Assembly: GCA_025504975.1 (NCBI GenBank)
Contig: JANUWI010000012.1
Coordinates: forward strand, 930,001-994,000
Direction: 5' to 3'
DNA: 64,000 nt
Source: Plenodomus lindquistii
Taxonomy: Eukaryota; Ascomycota; Dothideomycetes; Pleosporales; Leptosphaeriaceae
How positions within the stretch are numbered: position 1 is the first letter of the stretch; each line of letters starts with the position of its first letter. The notes beneath the pieces were generated by a model, which made no database searches, was not told the origin of the DNA, and was given only the letters and a program-made list of their open reading frames with translations. This document shows positions 19,938 to 33,504 of this stretch, one piece after another. The translations under genes and the position numbers were made by a program.

Positions 19938-21127
19938 AAGAGTAACTAGAAGTAGATAATAGTTATATAGAGAATTAATATAATAGAATAAACTATTCTA
20001 CTTTTTATTATTTTTAAAGGCTACTACTACTTTTTAGTCTAGCATAAAAAAATAGTCTATCTAGAAATTAGATTATTATAGTCTCTAAAAATAGCTAGAT
20101 AACTAATAAGCTTAGATTTTAGTAGTTAAAGTACTTTAATACCTATACTAAAATACATACTATTAAAAAGTCCTAGTTACTAATTATTAATAGCTATAAA
20201 AACTATAATTTATATAAATTTAAGTAATACTACTAGAAAAATAAAACTATTACTATATATATACTTTTTTATTTATTATACTTTCTATAGCTATTTAATA
20301 TAGGTTATTTTATACTTTTAAAGTAGGTATATAGCTACTAAGTTAAAAAGCTTATATATAATTATATTATATATATTATAAAGTTTAAATTCTTTTTATA
20401 CTTTATATACGCCTATAAAGCTATAATTATACCTAGTAATATTTAAAAAAGGTTTTAAAGCGCTAGACTAGTTTTTTATAAATTAGAATTAATTATATTA
20501 TACTTTAAAGTCTAGTTATATACTTTATTACTACTTTTTATTAATAATAAACTCTAGTAGTTATAAACTCTAAGTACTACTTTTAAATTTAGATTTTAAT
20601 TAATATTTATAAAAATACTATTTAAAAGTATATAGATAGTTTACTAATTTCTATAGTTAAAGTTTTTAAAAAAGTATTAAAAGGGGCTATAATTATAGCA
20701 TATAAGCTTGTATTAGTATAAAAAGAGATTACTAAGTTTTAAGCTACTAATAAAGCCTTTATATATTATAAATTATATAAAAAAAAGTAGGTTTAGTAGA
20801 AAAGTAATTTTATAGTTAAAAAAATCTATATTTAACTACTTGAAAAGAGTTTAAAGCGCGTAGTAATAGAAAAAAAGTAAAGAAAAAAAAGTAAGCTAGT
20901 AAAGGCTATAAATAGGTATAATACTATATAAAGTACTATAAAATAGAGTATAACTTCTAAATATATAAAAATAAAGTAAAAGTAGTTATAAAATAGTATT
21001 TTAATTTATTCTACGCTATATAGCGCTATATTATACTACTATAAACTATAATAGAGTATAGTTTTAGTAGAGTTTTAGTAGAGTAAACTATTTAACTATA
21101 TAGACTATTTAATTATAAAGTATATTA

Positions 21128-22686
21128 TACTTATAATTAAACTTTACTTTAAATTTTAAATAATACTTTATAAAAGTTATAGCCTAGTTTTTACTAGTAG
21201 AGTTATAGTACTAGACTTAAAATAAAAAATAAGCTATATTTTTAATAGTAGTAAGCTAGAGTAGAATTTTTTTTATAGTAAAATTAAAAATATATTTAAT
21301 AATTACTTTTTTTTTAAATTTTAAATAGCTTTATTAAATTAGGTTTATAATTATATTAAAGTTACTTTCTAGCGTATTATTCTATAAAAGCTTTTTAGTA
21401 GATATTATAAATAGCTACGTTAAAAAAAAACTTTTTATAGTAATTTAGTAGGTATAATTATATATAAATATTAAAGTATTTTAAGTTAGTAGTTTATATT
21501 TAACTAGTCTCTAACTAGATTAACTACGTTTACTATAGTAACTTTACTCTATATATATAACTAAATACTTACCTATTATATACTAAACTAAAAGTTTCTA
21601 ATTCTATTTATCTACGCGTTCTATCTATATAAACTAATAATACTATATATTAATTATATTATTTAGATTCTACTTTTTCTAGTTATAAACTATACGCTAT
21701 ACTAGTACTATATCTATTCTATACTTTATATACTAATATATAAGTTATAAATACTATTTACTAGTACTAGACTTACGCGTTATATTTTTACTAATATATA
21801 TTACTCTATATTAATTATATTACTAGTATTCTACTTAGCCTAGCTATAAATTATATGCTATACTAGTATACTACTTTTTTTATACTCTATTAAAGCTACT
21901 ATACTATACGTAGTTTTTTTAAAATACTATTATATTATTAGTAAGTAGTAGTATTTCTATTAAAATAGGCCTTTAATATATAGTATAGTAGTAAAAGTAT
22001 ATAAAAGTTATTAAAAGTTTTATATAAAGTAACTCTAAATAACTTTTACTAACTAATTTTATACTATTCTAGAGCGGCTAAAAATACCTAGTAAATAAAC
22101 TACTAAAAAAGTAAAGTATAGTAGCTTATACTCTACTAGTACTAGCTCTAGAATAGTATAAAGTAACTTTAAATAACCTATAGTACCTAGTTTTTTTTAC
22201 TATAAATTTAAACTCTATTTTTTTTATTTATTTCTATTATAATTACTATATATTTTACGTTTTTTTTTTTACTTTATATATAGTTTAAACTACTACTTTA
22301 TATACTAAATAGTTAAAGTAGTAGATAGTAGTAGTATAGTTAGCTAAAATTTATATATACTACTAATCTCTAATTATATAGCACTCTATTTATAATATAA
22401 AAACTTCTAGATTAGAGATATATTAATATAGATTAGTAAAAATACTAAATAATTAAGCTACCTAAGCTCTAGTATAGTAGTATAAACTTTAACATATAGT
22501 AAATATATATAGAGTAACTTTAAAAATTTTTTTTAATTTCTAAGTCTAGTAATAAATAGGCGTAGTACTAGTAGTAGCAGCTAAAAAACTTATCTATTAC
22601 TAAAATATAGGCGGCTTATAAAATATATAAACTAGATTAAAATAGCTACTACTACTAGAAAAATATATTTATTAAAATAATAGGTA
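21128..22686. other. Unassigned RIP-degenerate sequence
   Basis: Sequence between Fot1-like copies A and B, very AT-rich. Contains scattered short direct repeats of the type TACTATATACTAATTATATTA (about 21,640-21,850). No element or gene recognised. Confidence 0.4.
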
Positions 22687-24549
22687 ATATACTTTATAGA
22701 TAAGTAGTCTATATAGATAAGTAGTCTACCTCTACTAAAACTCTACTAAAACTATACTCTATTCTAGTTTAAAGTAGCATAATATAGCGCTATATAGTAT
22801 AAAACTAGCTTAAATATTATTTTATAACTACTTCTATTTTACTTTTATATATTTATAAGTTATACTCTATTTTATAGCACTATATATAGTATTATACCTA
22901 TTTATAGCTTTTACTAGCCTACTTTTTTTTTTTTACCTTCTTTTTATTACTACGCGTTTTAAACTCTTTTAGAGTAGTTAAATATAGGCTTTTTTTAGCT
23001 GTAAAGTTATTTTTATACTAAATCTACTTTTTTTTATATAATTTATAACGCGTAGCAGCTTTATTAGTAGTTTAAAGCTTAGTAATTTTTTTCTACACTA
23101 ATACTAGCTTATACGTAATAATTATAGCCTTTTTTAACACTTTTTTAAAAGCTTTAACTATAGAAGTTAGTAAGCTATTTATATACCTCTAAATTTTTAC
23201 TTTTATAAGCGTTAATTATAACTCTAGTTTAAAAGTATTATTTAAAGTTTATAACTACTAAAGCTTATTATTAATAAAAAGTAGTAATAGAGTGCGTAAC
23301 TAGATTTTAAAGTATAATATAACTAACTCTAGTTTATATAGAACTAGTTTAGTGTTTTAAAACCTTTTTTAAATATTACTAGAAGTTATTATAGCTTTAT
23401 AAACGCGTATAAAGTAAAGTAGAAACTTAAACTTTATAATATATATAATATAGTTATATATAAGCTTTTTAGCTTAGCAGCTATACGCCTGCTTTAAAAA
23501 AGTAAAATAACTTATATTAAATAGCTAGAGGAGGTGTAATAAATAAAAAAGCATATATATAGTAATAATTTTTTTTTTTATAGTATTACTAGAATTTAAA
23601 TAAGTTATAGCTTTTATAGCTATTAATAATAAGCAGCTAGTACTTTCTAATAGTACGCATTTTAGTATAGGTATTAAAGTACTCTAGCTACTAATATCTA
23701 AACTTATTAGTTATCTAGCTATTTTTAAAGACTATAATAATCTAATTTCTAGGTAAACTGTTTTTTTTATACTAGGCTAAAAAGTAGTAGTAGCCTTTAA
23801 AAATAATAAAAAGTAGAATAGCCTATTCTATTGCGTTAATCCTCTAGATAACTATTATTTACTTCTAGTTACTCTACTAGACTGCTATTAGTTATTTTTA
23901 ATACTCTAAAGCTATAATAACTACTTTTATTAATATCTAGCCTATTATAAAGCCTGTTTTATTAAAGTTATATATATTTTTATTCTAGATACTATACTTT
24001 TTTTTTATATTAGCTACTAGCTTAAACTAGGCTTTAATAACTTTTAAATTTTTATATAGAGCTTTTTTATAGTTATACTTATAATTAAACTTTACTTTAA
24101 ATTTAAAGCAGCGCTTAATAAACGTACTAGGCTAGTTTATACTAATATAGTCTAAATTATACTTATTATATAATAAATTAGCTATATCTACTATAGCTAT
24201 AAATTTTAAAAGAAATTTTTACGTATATAGCTTAAGTATATACTAAATAATTACCTCTTTTTTATTTTTATCTAGTTTTTTTAAATTAGGTGTATAATTT
24301 TTATATAAAGGTTAACTAGCGCGTTTTTAATATAAAATAGTATAGAAAATATTATAAATAGCTATAGTATATTATAAAAAAAAATTTATATTTTATTTTA
24401 AAGCCTATAGTGTAAGCTGTATCTAAACTTTATTAAAAAGTTCTATCTAGTATTATTAGTAGAATATTACGTAGGTATATATAGTTTTAGTAGAGTTTTA
24501 GTAGAAGTAAACTACTTATCTATATAGACTACTTATCTATAAAGTATAT
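22687..24549 (-). mobile_element. Fot1/pogo-like DNA transposon, copy B
   Basis: 1,863 bp between TA dinucleotides (22,685-22,686 and 24,550-24,551). Ends ATATACTTTATAGATAAG and the inverted CTTATCTATAAAGTATAT; tandem units in the TIR. The interior is the reverse complement of copies A and D, so the dead transposase lies on the minus strand. Saturated with RIP-type stops. Confidence 0.85.
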
Positions 24550-24949
24550 TATAGCCTAGTTTTTTTACTATATATTAAATTCTAGTAGTAGCACTTAATA
24601 CTAAAAAATAATTTATAATTATACTTTTTTTATTTTATAGTATAATTTAGCTTTACGTATATAGATATTTATATAATATATAATATAATATTTTTAGAGC
24701 TTATTAATATTTATAACTACTTTTTTTTATTAATACCTATAACTATTTACTTTTTACTAAAAGTAACTCTAGCTAAATTTTCTATACTAATAACTATAAT
24801 ATATTTCTTTCTAATAGCCTAGATAGCTATATATATATTATTAACTTTAGTAAAAACCTATTATATATTTTTTAAAAAAGTAATACTAAACTATAGAATA
24901 TAGTTATTACTATAATATTTAGCCTATTACTAGATATACTATAATCTTT

Positions 24950-25560
24950 TATAAATCTAATAGTTTATAACTTTAAAGTTATTTTTAGTATAAATAATAT
25001 AGGTATACTCTATAGTACTATAATTTTTTATAAATCTAATAGTTTATAATTTTAAACGTATTTTTAGTATAAATAACGTAGATGTACTCTATAGTACTAT
25101 TAACTTTTCTAATTTACTTTTTATAGTAGCTAGGTAGTAGCTAATCTATAGTTATAAAGTTCTAGCTTTAATATAAATAATACTAGTATACTTTATAGTA
25201 CTATTAACTTTTTTAACTTATTTTTTATAGTAGCTAGAGTTTTAATATAAATAATATAGGTGTACTTTATAGTACTATTAATATTTCTAACTTATTTTTT
25301 AATTTTTTTATCCTTTTTCTAGCTATATATAGTAGTTTTAATATCTTTTAAAAGAATATAGAGCTTTAATATAAGCAACGTAAGTATACTCTATAGTACT
25401 ATTAATACCTCTAACTTATTTTTTAATCTTTTTATTCTCTTTTTAGCTATATATAGTAGTTTTAATATCTTTTAAAAAAATACTAAAACTCTTCTAGCTA
25501 TAAATAGTAGTTTTAATATCTTTTAAAAGAATACTAAAACTTCTCTAGCTAGTTTAATAG
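24950..25560. repeat. Imperfect repeats with a CTCTATAGTACTATTAA core
   Basis: At least five degenerate copies of a block containing AATATAAATAATATAGGTRTA followed by CTYTATAGTACTAT occur at about 24,995, 25,065, 25,158, 25,242 and 25,363, spaced roughly 70-120 bp. A second motif, AGCTATATATAGTAGTTTTAA, recurs at 25,320-25,520. Probably an old tandem array within a decayed element. Confidence 0.65.
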
Positions 25561-26480
25561 TTAAAAAGCTTAGTTAGTAAATTATTTTTTTAAAGTATTA
25601 GAAAAAGACTAAAATTAAAAATCTAAAAACGTAGTATATATATAAAATAGAAGCTTTTAAATTTAAAAATAAAAAGTTAAAAGCTACTTTATAATAGTTT
25701 TTAATAGCACTAGCTCTAATTATAGTATTTACTCTAGTTTTTTTACTAGCTCTAATTATAGCATTTACTCTAGTCTCTCTACTAGTGTTAACGCTATAGG
25801 CTTTTTTTACTTACTAGTGTTAAAATTAAAAATAACTCTACGCGCTTTAAAAAGCTCTATAATACTAGCTAGCTATAGACTTTAAAAAGCTCTATAATAC
25901 TAGCTATAAACTTTAATAAGCTCTATAATAATAATTTTATATACTAGATTATATAGAATTACTAGCTATTTCTATAATAGTATAGGTAGTAGTAATACGC
26001 TGCTAGTATATAGCTTTAATTTAATTTCTAATATAAATTACTACTTTAGGCATTTTATAAAGTATTTAATTTAAAATAAAATTAAAAAATATATATATTT
26101 ATATTAAAGTTAAAATATAGTATATAAATTTAATAATAATTAAGTATATTAGTAGCTATATAGTTCTATCTAGTAGTTAGAAACCTAGTACTATTACCTA
26201 TATATAAATAGTAGTAGTTTTTTAACTTTTTTATATAAAGTATAGTTTAAAATAACTAAGTCTTTCTATACACGCGTAATTATTATTTTATTACTAGTGT
26301 AATATATAATTTACTATATAGTTTACTTTTACTTTTACTATATTAAATAATCTATATATATAAGTCTACTACCTCTCTACTTTCTTTTTTATATTCTTTT
26401 CTTTTTTTTTTTTACTTTTAAAAGGTACTATTACTACTAATATTTTATAGTTAATACTAACCTTTTTTTTTATTATCTAT

Positions 26481-26755
26481 ACTACTAAAGCTATTTATTA
26501 CTAGTACTACTAAAGCTACTTATTACTAGTACTACTAAAGCTATTTATTACTAAGCTATTTATTACTAGCGCTACTAAAACTATTTATTACTAGTACTAT
26601 TAAAGCTATTTATTACTAGTACTACTAAAGCTATTTATTACTAGTACTACTAAACCTATTTAATACTAGCGCTGCTAAAGCTATTTATTACTAGTACTAT
26701 TAAAGCTATTTATTACTAGTACTATTAGGGCTACTTATTACTAGCGCTATTAATC
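26481..26755. repeat. 25-bp minisatellite, about 11 copies
   Basis: The unit ACTACTAAAGCTATTTATTA followed by CTAGT repeats head to tail with spacing of 25 bp (26,481; 26,506; 26,531 ...), with one partial unit and variants such as GCGCTACTAAA. 25 is not a multiple of three, so a coding origin is unlikely. Confidence 0.9.
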
Positions 26756-26974
26756 TATTATATATTATAGGTATTATTCTAGTTTAATTATTCTTTTAGA
26801 ACTAAGCTTTTACTTTTTTTATATAGTTTCTTTACTAATATATTAACTAGGTATATTACCTATTATAGGCGTAACTTTATATTACTTATTAAAATATATT
26901 ATAGTTAGAGCTATTTACTAGAGTAGTAATATATAGTAGATATATTAGGCTTTAGAAAGTACGTAGCTTATCTA

Positions 26975-27185
26975 CTTTAAAAACTTTAGAAATTTAAAAA
27001 ATATATAGTATATCTAATCTAAAGGCTTTAAAAAATTAAATAATATATAGTATATCTAATTTAAAGGCTTTAAAAAATTAAAAAATATATAGTATATCTA
27101 ATCTAAAAGTTTTAAAAAATTAAAAGATATATAGTATATCTAATTTAAAGGCTTTAAAAGCTTTAAAGAATATATAGCTTATCTA
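26975..27185. repeat. 42-bp tandem repeat, about 4-5 copies
   Basis: The core ATATATAGTATATCTAAT recurs at 27,001, 27,043, 27,085 and 27,127 (exactly 42 bp apart) and in altered form at 27,170. 42 bp equals 14 codons, so this may be the remnant of a coding repeat in a RIP-killed gene or element. Confidence 0.88.
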
Positions 27186-28899
27186 CTCTAACGCTATTAA
27201 ATTTAGTAATAGTTTTATTTTTAAATATATAATTAGCTCTATTATAGACTAGTTATATTTTAAATATCTATAGTTTAACTAGCACTTCTAATAGTATTAA
27301 CTACGTTTTTAATAGAGAGTTAGTAGCTTATCTAATAATATAACAATAGTTCTATATTAGCTTTTTCTTTTTACTTTATATAGAAGCTAGTAATATTTAC
27401 TTTTATTAGCTATATAATAGGCTAGAAAGTTATTAAAAATTTATAATTTTCTAGTAGCTTTTTTTATATATTTAGTAGTTATAACTATAATACTTTATAT
27501 TTAGTATATATATTTCTATATTAGATATAGCGTTTAGAACTTTAGTTTTTTAAATTATTATATTTAGTATATTTAGATATTACGCTTTTTATAAAGCTTA
27601 GTTTATCTAGTTTTATTAAATTTTATATATTTACTAAGCTTAATAAATTTACTATACTTACTAAATTAGTTTATAGCTATAGACTTTAAAAGCTTAGTAT
27701 AGTAATAGTTAACTAGTATAGAGTATATAAATAGGTATACACTTATATTTTTCTAAAAGCTAATTAGTAATTAATTTATATAACGCTCTCTAGCTAGCTA
27801 AGCACTATTTAAATAATATTAACTAATTATTAGACGTTATATTAGAAAACTTAGTAAAAAAGGTTTTTATTACTAGTAGATATTAACTATAGTTTAGCTA
27901 AAGTTATAATTTAGCTTACTATAGTAAATAGAACCTAGGTTTTAATTTTTAGACTTTTTATTAAACTTTATAGTACTTTTTTTTATTATAAAGTTTTAAT
28001 AATATAGAGTCTCTAATAATATAGAGTTAGTAGTTCTAGTAGCAGCGCTAGTTATAAAATATAGAAATAAAAGTTTTAGATAACTTTAAATTTAACTATA
28101 ACTATTATAGGTAAAGTAGAGCCTATAGCTACTTTCTATTAATTTTATTTAAAAGTATTAAAGAATACACTTTTATACTTTATAACTCTAGAGGTTTAAC
28201 GTAGAAAGATTTTAGTTAACTTAATCTAAAATATAAAAGTAATAAAATTCCTATTACTACTTTTTTTTAAGTTTTAAAAAATAATTAGGTACTAAAAGAA
28301 GTAAGTAAACAAAGCCTAATTAGAGTAGTCTAGCTAGCTACTTTTTATAAATAGTGTTAATATCTAGGTCTTGCTAGAGATTAATAATAACTATATACTA
28401 TAGACTTTCTAGCAGCTTTTATACTATACTATAATTACTTTATTAAATAAAACTAGATATTTATATAGGTTTTATTAATAGTATAGCCTATAACTAGTTT
28501 ATAGATAGCTATTAAAAAGGCTATTAAATATAACTATAGTTATATAGAAAGGTATATAAAAAAGTTAAATAGTATAAATAATAACTTTAGATAGAAAACT
28601 ACTTTTACTAGTCTAGACTTTATATTTATATATACGTCTAGCTTTACTATAGATAAATAGTTTAAATTATAAGTTTTTATATATAATAGGTTATTTATTA
28701 GGCTATTATAATAGTTATAGCGCTAGGTATAGAAAAAGTATACGCGTTATATAATATAAAGTTATAAAAGTAATATACTATTTACTATATTTAGATATCT
28801 ATATAGAAAATTTTATTTATAACTTACTATAGATATTACTAACTATATAATACCTACTATAATTTAACTTATAATATATATTTATATATATATTAATAT

Positions 28900-31700
28900 A
28901 ATATAGATTTTTTATAAACCTATAACTAGTACTATAAAGTTTTTTTTTATATAAATAGTTTATATAAATACTAGTAAGCCTATAAAAAGTAGCTATATTC
29001 TATAATATATTTAATCTATTATTATCTATATAATAGGTTTAATTTAACTATAAAATATAGCTACGCGTTTAATAGGCCTTTTTAAACTAGCTAGTAGTAA
29101 AACTTCTAGTAAAAGTATATTAAAGTTACTACTAAATTATATTTAAAATACTAAATAGCCTTTTTTTATTCTATTACTATAATTTTCTTGTATAAAAACA
29201 AACGCTTTATACTAAACTATAATAAACACAAAGACTATACTATAATACTAGAATTTCTAGAAATAGATATATTAGAGATATATAAAAGTAATACTACTTT
29301 ACTAGATATTAGTTTTTTTATAGCTACCTAGAACAGCACTAACTCTATTAGCTATATAGAAAAGAAAAGTAGTATAGAAAATAGCTTTTTTATATCTAAC
29401 TTTAGTGTAGTAAACTAGGTAAAAACTTAGCTATAATTTACTACTTTTTAGTTATACTATAAAACCTTTACCTATAATAGCATTTCTACTAGAAGTATTA
29501 TTCTATCTATAGTCTAAGTACTATTTAGGTATATAAAGTAGTATATTATAGAATATTTACTAATAGATAAAAAACGTTTATACTTACTAGTTTTTAGTTT
29601 AACTATAACTACGCGTTTATAATATAGCTAAATTGTATTAAAGCTATAAAAAGTAATATAAATAACTTTATAAAAGATTTCTATATAGAACTAATATATA
29701 ATCTTTTTAAATTTTTAAATATAAAAGATTAGAAAAGTAAACTACTTTTACTACATAGTAGTATAAAAAATAAAGTATAGATATAGAAAATAATTTCTAT
29801 AGATATTATAAAAAATACTAAGTCTAAGTACTATATACTATACTAAAATATTATTAAAGTAATAGCTTTTATTTTAGAGTATAAACTATTTATATTAGAG
29901 ATAGTTTATACTTCTATACATATATATAATAAAAAAAATACTCTAAAAGTACATATATACTATAATATCTACTTAGCTAATTAGTAGTAGAAAATATAAA
30001 CTAGACTACTATCTAGTAGTATAGTAGTCTCTATTATTATATCTATAGATAAAACCTAGTTATTATACTATTCTAGTAACGTTACTGCGTAGCTAGTATA
30101 TCTCTCTATTAGTAACTTTAGTTATAAAGTTTAATATAGAAAATTTACGCCTAGTACTATTTTTATAGAATTTATATCTATTATTACTAGTATTAGTAAA
30201 AAAAAAGTTTACTAGTATATAATAAGTTCTATATTAAAACGTATATATTCTATCTATCTACTATTTTATTATTATTTTTACTAGACTCTAGCTCTAGAAT
30301 ACTACTCTATTTATAAACTTACTCTATATTACGCTAATAATTAAAGCTAATACTACTATCTAATATTATTATATATTTTTATAGACTATAAAAAGTAAGT
30401 TTTTATATTAAAAGTTAAATCTAAATAGTACTATACTTAGTATAGTATTCTATCTAGTAATTAAAAAAATTTTTATATAGAATACCTATAGCGTAATAAC
30501 CTATAGATATAGATATAGTAAAAACTATAAATATATAAAAATATACTAATAGATAATTTAAACTAGGTATATCTAAAGGTTTACTTTACCTAGAAATACG
30601 CTAGGTTTAATATATACTAGAGAATACTAACTAATATACTTTATTTACTTTTTAAAAGTTTTCTATAGTACACACTAAACTAGATTAAAAAGCTTTTTAA
30701 AAAAAAAGTCTTTAGGTAAAGGTAAATAAAAGATAATACTTATATTTAAAAAGCGTTAGAACTAGAATAGCTAGATAAACGCTTCTAATAGCTACTATAT
30801 TAGATAGGTAATAATATAATACTAAATTATAGTAAATAAAAATAGTAAACTAGAAAAAAGTAAAAGGTTATTACCTAATAGCTTATAGTAGTTATATTCT
30901 TTTTATTATACTTATATACTTTTTATACTATATAGTTTATCTACGCTGTATATAATTTTATAGCTATTATATTTTACTAATACTATAATACTACTACTTT
31001 TAATTATATATAAAGCGCTATTAACTAAATAAATATATATAAAAAGAAATTCTATTTATACTATTTAAATAAGCATTTCTATTTTCTAAAATAGCCCCTT
31101 TTATTCTATATAATTAGTAATATTAAGTATTTTAGATTATTAGATAGACTAGATACTAGAACTAATAGAGAGGCGTTTTATAGTAATATAATTAAATAGT
31201 TCTATTAAATAATAAACTATTATTATTTTCTATAATAGATTTATATTTATAATTTAAAATATACTATTTTTTTTACTTTTAAATATAAATAGATGTATAC
31301 AGATAGTAGTTTATAAATTAAAGTAAATTATAATATAGAAGTTTATATAGTTAGAGTTACTACTTTAGTAATAATAACTAAGCTTAGATAGTTTATTACG
31401 CTTACTTTTTACTATATAAAAACTATAACTATTAGTAAAATAGTAAATTATTTATTTTATCTAAACTTTCTAGTAGTAGTTACTATTTATATTATTATCT
31501 AATAGATAAGGCGTAACTATATACTAATTATAAATAAAAATAAAAATAAATAAAAAATAGATAATATATAGGTATAGAGTATAAAAATATAGATTAGTTA
31601 ATCTATTATATACTAGGTAGGTATAGGTAAAAACATAGATAATCTAGATTTTAAAAAAAAATTTATAGTCTATTATTTAACTAATTACCGCGCGTCTAGA
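28900..31700 (+). mobile_element. Plavaka-type (CACTA-like) transposon relic
   Basis: On the plus strand around 29,970-30,240 the degenerate translation keeps the order of a Plavaka/KDZ-like transposase core: a YLANxxxKI-like run, then PSSSIVV-like, then ISIDKTxL followed by VTAxxVYLSISN and a TIFIEFI-like run (family form: SSDKTxLTxFSGDKxAYPVYLTIGN, then LLGYLPT). In-frame TAG/TAA replace Gln and Trp codons as RIP would produce. Outer limits are approximate; terminal inverted repeats were not found by eye. The family assignment comes from motif memory, not from a search. Confidence 0.6.
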
Positions 31701-33211
31701 AAAGAATAAAAAAACTTTATCTAGGTTTAAATGTATATAAAGCTAGATAATAAAAATAACTGCTTTATATTTAGCTATCTACTAGGCTAAGTTTATCTAG
31801 TTTTTTACACTACTAGAAAAGAAAAATACTATAAAGGTACTAAGAAAGTAGTACTAATACGCTTTTATAAAGACTATATAGTTTAATAATAAAGCTGTAT
31901 TTAATAAAATTAATAGTATAATAATAGGTTACTACTAACTTTATAATACTATAGTATATTTACGTAAGTTTAAAGCCTTTTAAATATATAATATAGCGTC
32001 TATTTTACAGCCTATAAACTTTATACTAAAAAAACTACTTTATAAAAGTAAAAATAAAAATGTAATTTACTTAGTAAATAATTATATAGACTAGAATAAA
32101 TATAACATTTAGTATTTTCTAAACTTTATAAAAAAGTAGAGGAGTATAATACAAGCGTATAAAAAGAAAAAGTAAATATAAAATAGATTAAATAATATAT
32201 TATCTATTTATTATAAAAGCATATTTTATATATAGTTTATACTACTAGTAATAGTATATATATGTTATAGTATATATTAAATTTAAGTAAAGCTAAACGT
32301 ATATTTATATAAAAACTTAAATATATAAAATAGTATTAAAATTTCTATTATATACCTAGTAACTATAATAGTATAATATTAGATAGAACTATTTACTAGA
32401 CTCTAAACTATATAATTCTATGCTATTTATACGTATTAAAAGCGTATCTAGATAGGTATTATCTAAATTATTATTAGCTATAAATATAAAAATAGCTATA
32501 TTAAGTGCTAAGTATTATATATATATAGTACTAGATAAATTTACTATATATATTCTACTACTCTATACCTTTTTATACTATATTAAATATATTAAATTTA
32601 CAAACCTATTTATATAGCTTATTTAATATATTCTAGAATAAATACTACTTTTTATACTATAGTTTTAGAAATATAATACTATTATAAAGTTTTTTTAGCT
32701 ATAGTTTAAAAACGCGTTCTATATAAAATAGACTACTATAACTAGGTTTTATAGTTATATCTAGATATAGTAGTAGTTACACTATTTTTAATTGTATTTA
32801 ATAATATAAAGTTATTATATTTATAGTAACACGCTATAACTATAATATAATATATTAAAGTTAAATATAAATACTTGTATTTTTTTTATTTTTTTCTAAT
32901 ATAATATTTAAGTATATAGTGTAACTGCGTTTATAATACTATATACTTTAATATAGATATCTATAATAATATTTATATATAATATAGAGCGTATAGTATC
33001 TATTTTTATTTATAGTAAGAATTTACTTTATAGCTCTACTATAGAAAATACTACACTAGAAAATAATATAGAATATAATAAATTTATAGTAGTAATCTAT
33101 TAAAACTTACTATTTAATCTAGTAGTAGATATTTTATTTTATAATATTAAATAAAATAACTAATAGATTTAGATAAAGGTTAACGCTGCGTTCTAATAGT
33201 ATAACGCACCA

Positions 33212-33377
33212 TACTCAGCCAACGCTGTATCCACCTGATCTCGGAACCTTCCGTGAAGCTCCCCTGCTTCTACCCACGTGATCCTACGTAGCAAGGGTAT
33301 ATATAGTACAATCTCTTCCTAGCTAGCAATACAATGATCTATCTCCCGATTATTCCTGAGCACCCATTTCTACAACA
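33212..33377 (+). repeat. Copia-2 5' LTR, left edge lost or altered
   Basis: 166 bp aligned to the 3' LTR at a constant offset of 6,006 with one mismatch (CACCCATTTC versus CACCCTTTTC). The outermost 16 bp of the 3' LTR (TGTTGCACGTACACGG) have no good match here; the sequence instead runs into AT-rich DNA. Confidence 0.9.
33298..33305 (+). promoter_or_regulatory. TATA box in Copia-2 LTR
   Basis: TATATATA, flanked by GGG and GTAC, lies 73 bp before the LTR end and is conserved in the 3' LTR at 39,304-39,311. It is placed as expected for the element promoter. Confidence 0.6.
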
Positions 33378-33396
33378 GTTATGAGCCCGGAAGCGC
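33378..33396 (+). other. Copia-2 primer binding site, half tRNA-iMet
   Basis: GTTATGAGCCCG directly follows the LTR end (CAACA). It is the complement of CGGGCTCATAAC, the anticodon arm of initiator tRNA-Met ending at nt 39, followed by GAAGCGC, which also occurs in that tRNA's 5' half. This is the classical Copia half-tRNA priming site. Confidence 0.8.
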
Positions 33397-33504
33397 TTCT
33401 TTGTCCTTGATTTATCCTTCTATTTCTCAATAGAAGCGCTTTGAAACGGGTGCTCAGACGCTCCAATCGTTACCAATACCCCAATCTCAACAATCACTGC
33501 TGTG

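Larger units (their letters stand above)
14072..21125 (+). mobile_element. Fot1/pogo-like DNA transposon, copy A, split by Copia-1
   Basis: Ends are TA|ATATACTTTATAGTTAAG (left) and its inverted counterpart (right, TA at 21,126-21,127). Without the Copia-1 insertion it is 1,860 bp, matching copies B-D. The TIR is about 70 bp and contains two tandem units of the type ATAGTTAAGTAGTCTAT. The plus strand encodes a RIP-riddled transposase: translation after the Copia insertion gives PFIIFKG-like, TNKLRF.WLKYFNTYTK-like and LLIIN stretches, matching the pogo/Fot1 DDE transposase order (ITGWAxPPFIIFKG, LTNELGLEWLKHFxxHTK, LLILDGHxSH). The TA target duplication fits Tc1/mariner. The Fot1-type Molly and Pixie elements of Parastagonospora nodorum are, from memory, of similar size. 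Confidence 0.85.

Noticed and set aside
26481..26755. CRISPR-like regularly spaced repeat
   Set aside because: Units are contiguous with no spacers and the organism is a fungus; it is a minisatellite.
33178..33212. Copia-2 left target duplication matching GTACT
   Set aside because: Nearest candidates (GTATA, AGTAT) do not match and the LTR edge itself is altered, so no duplication is claimed.
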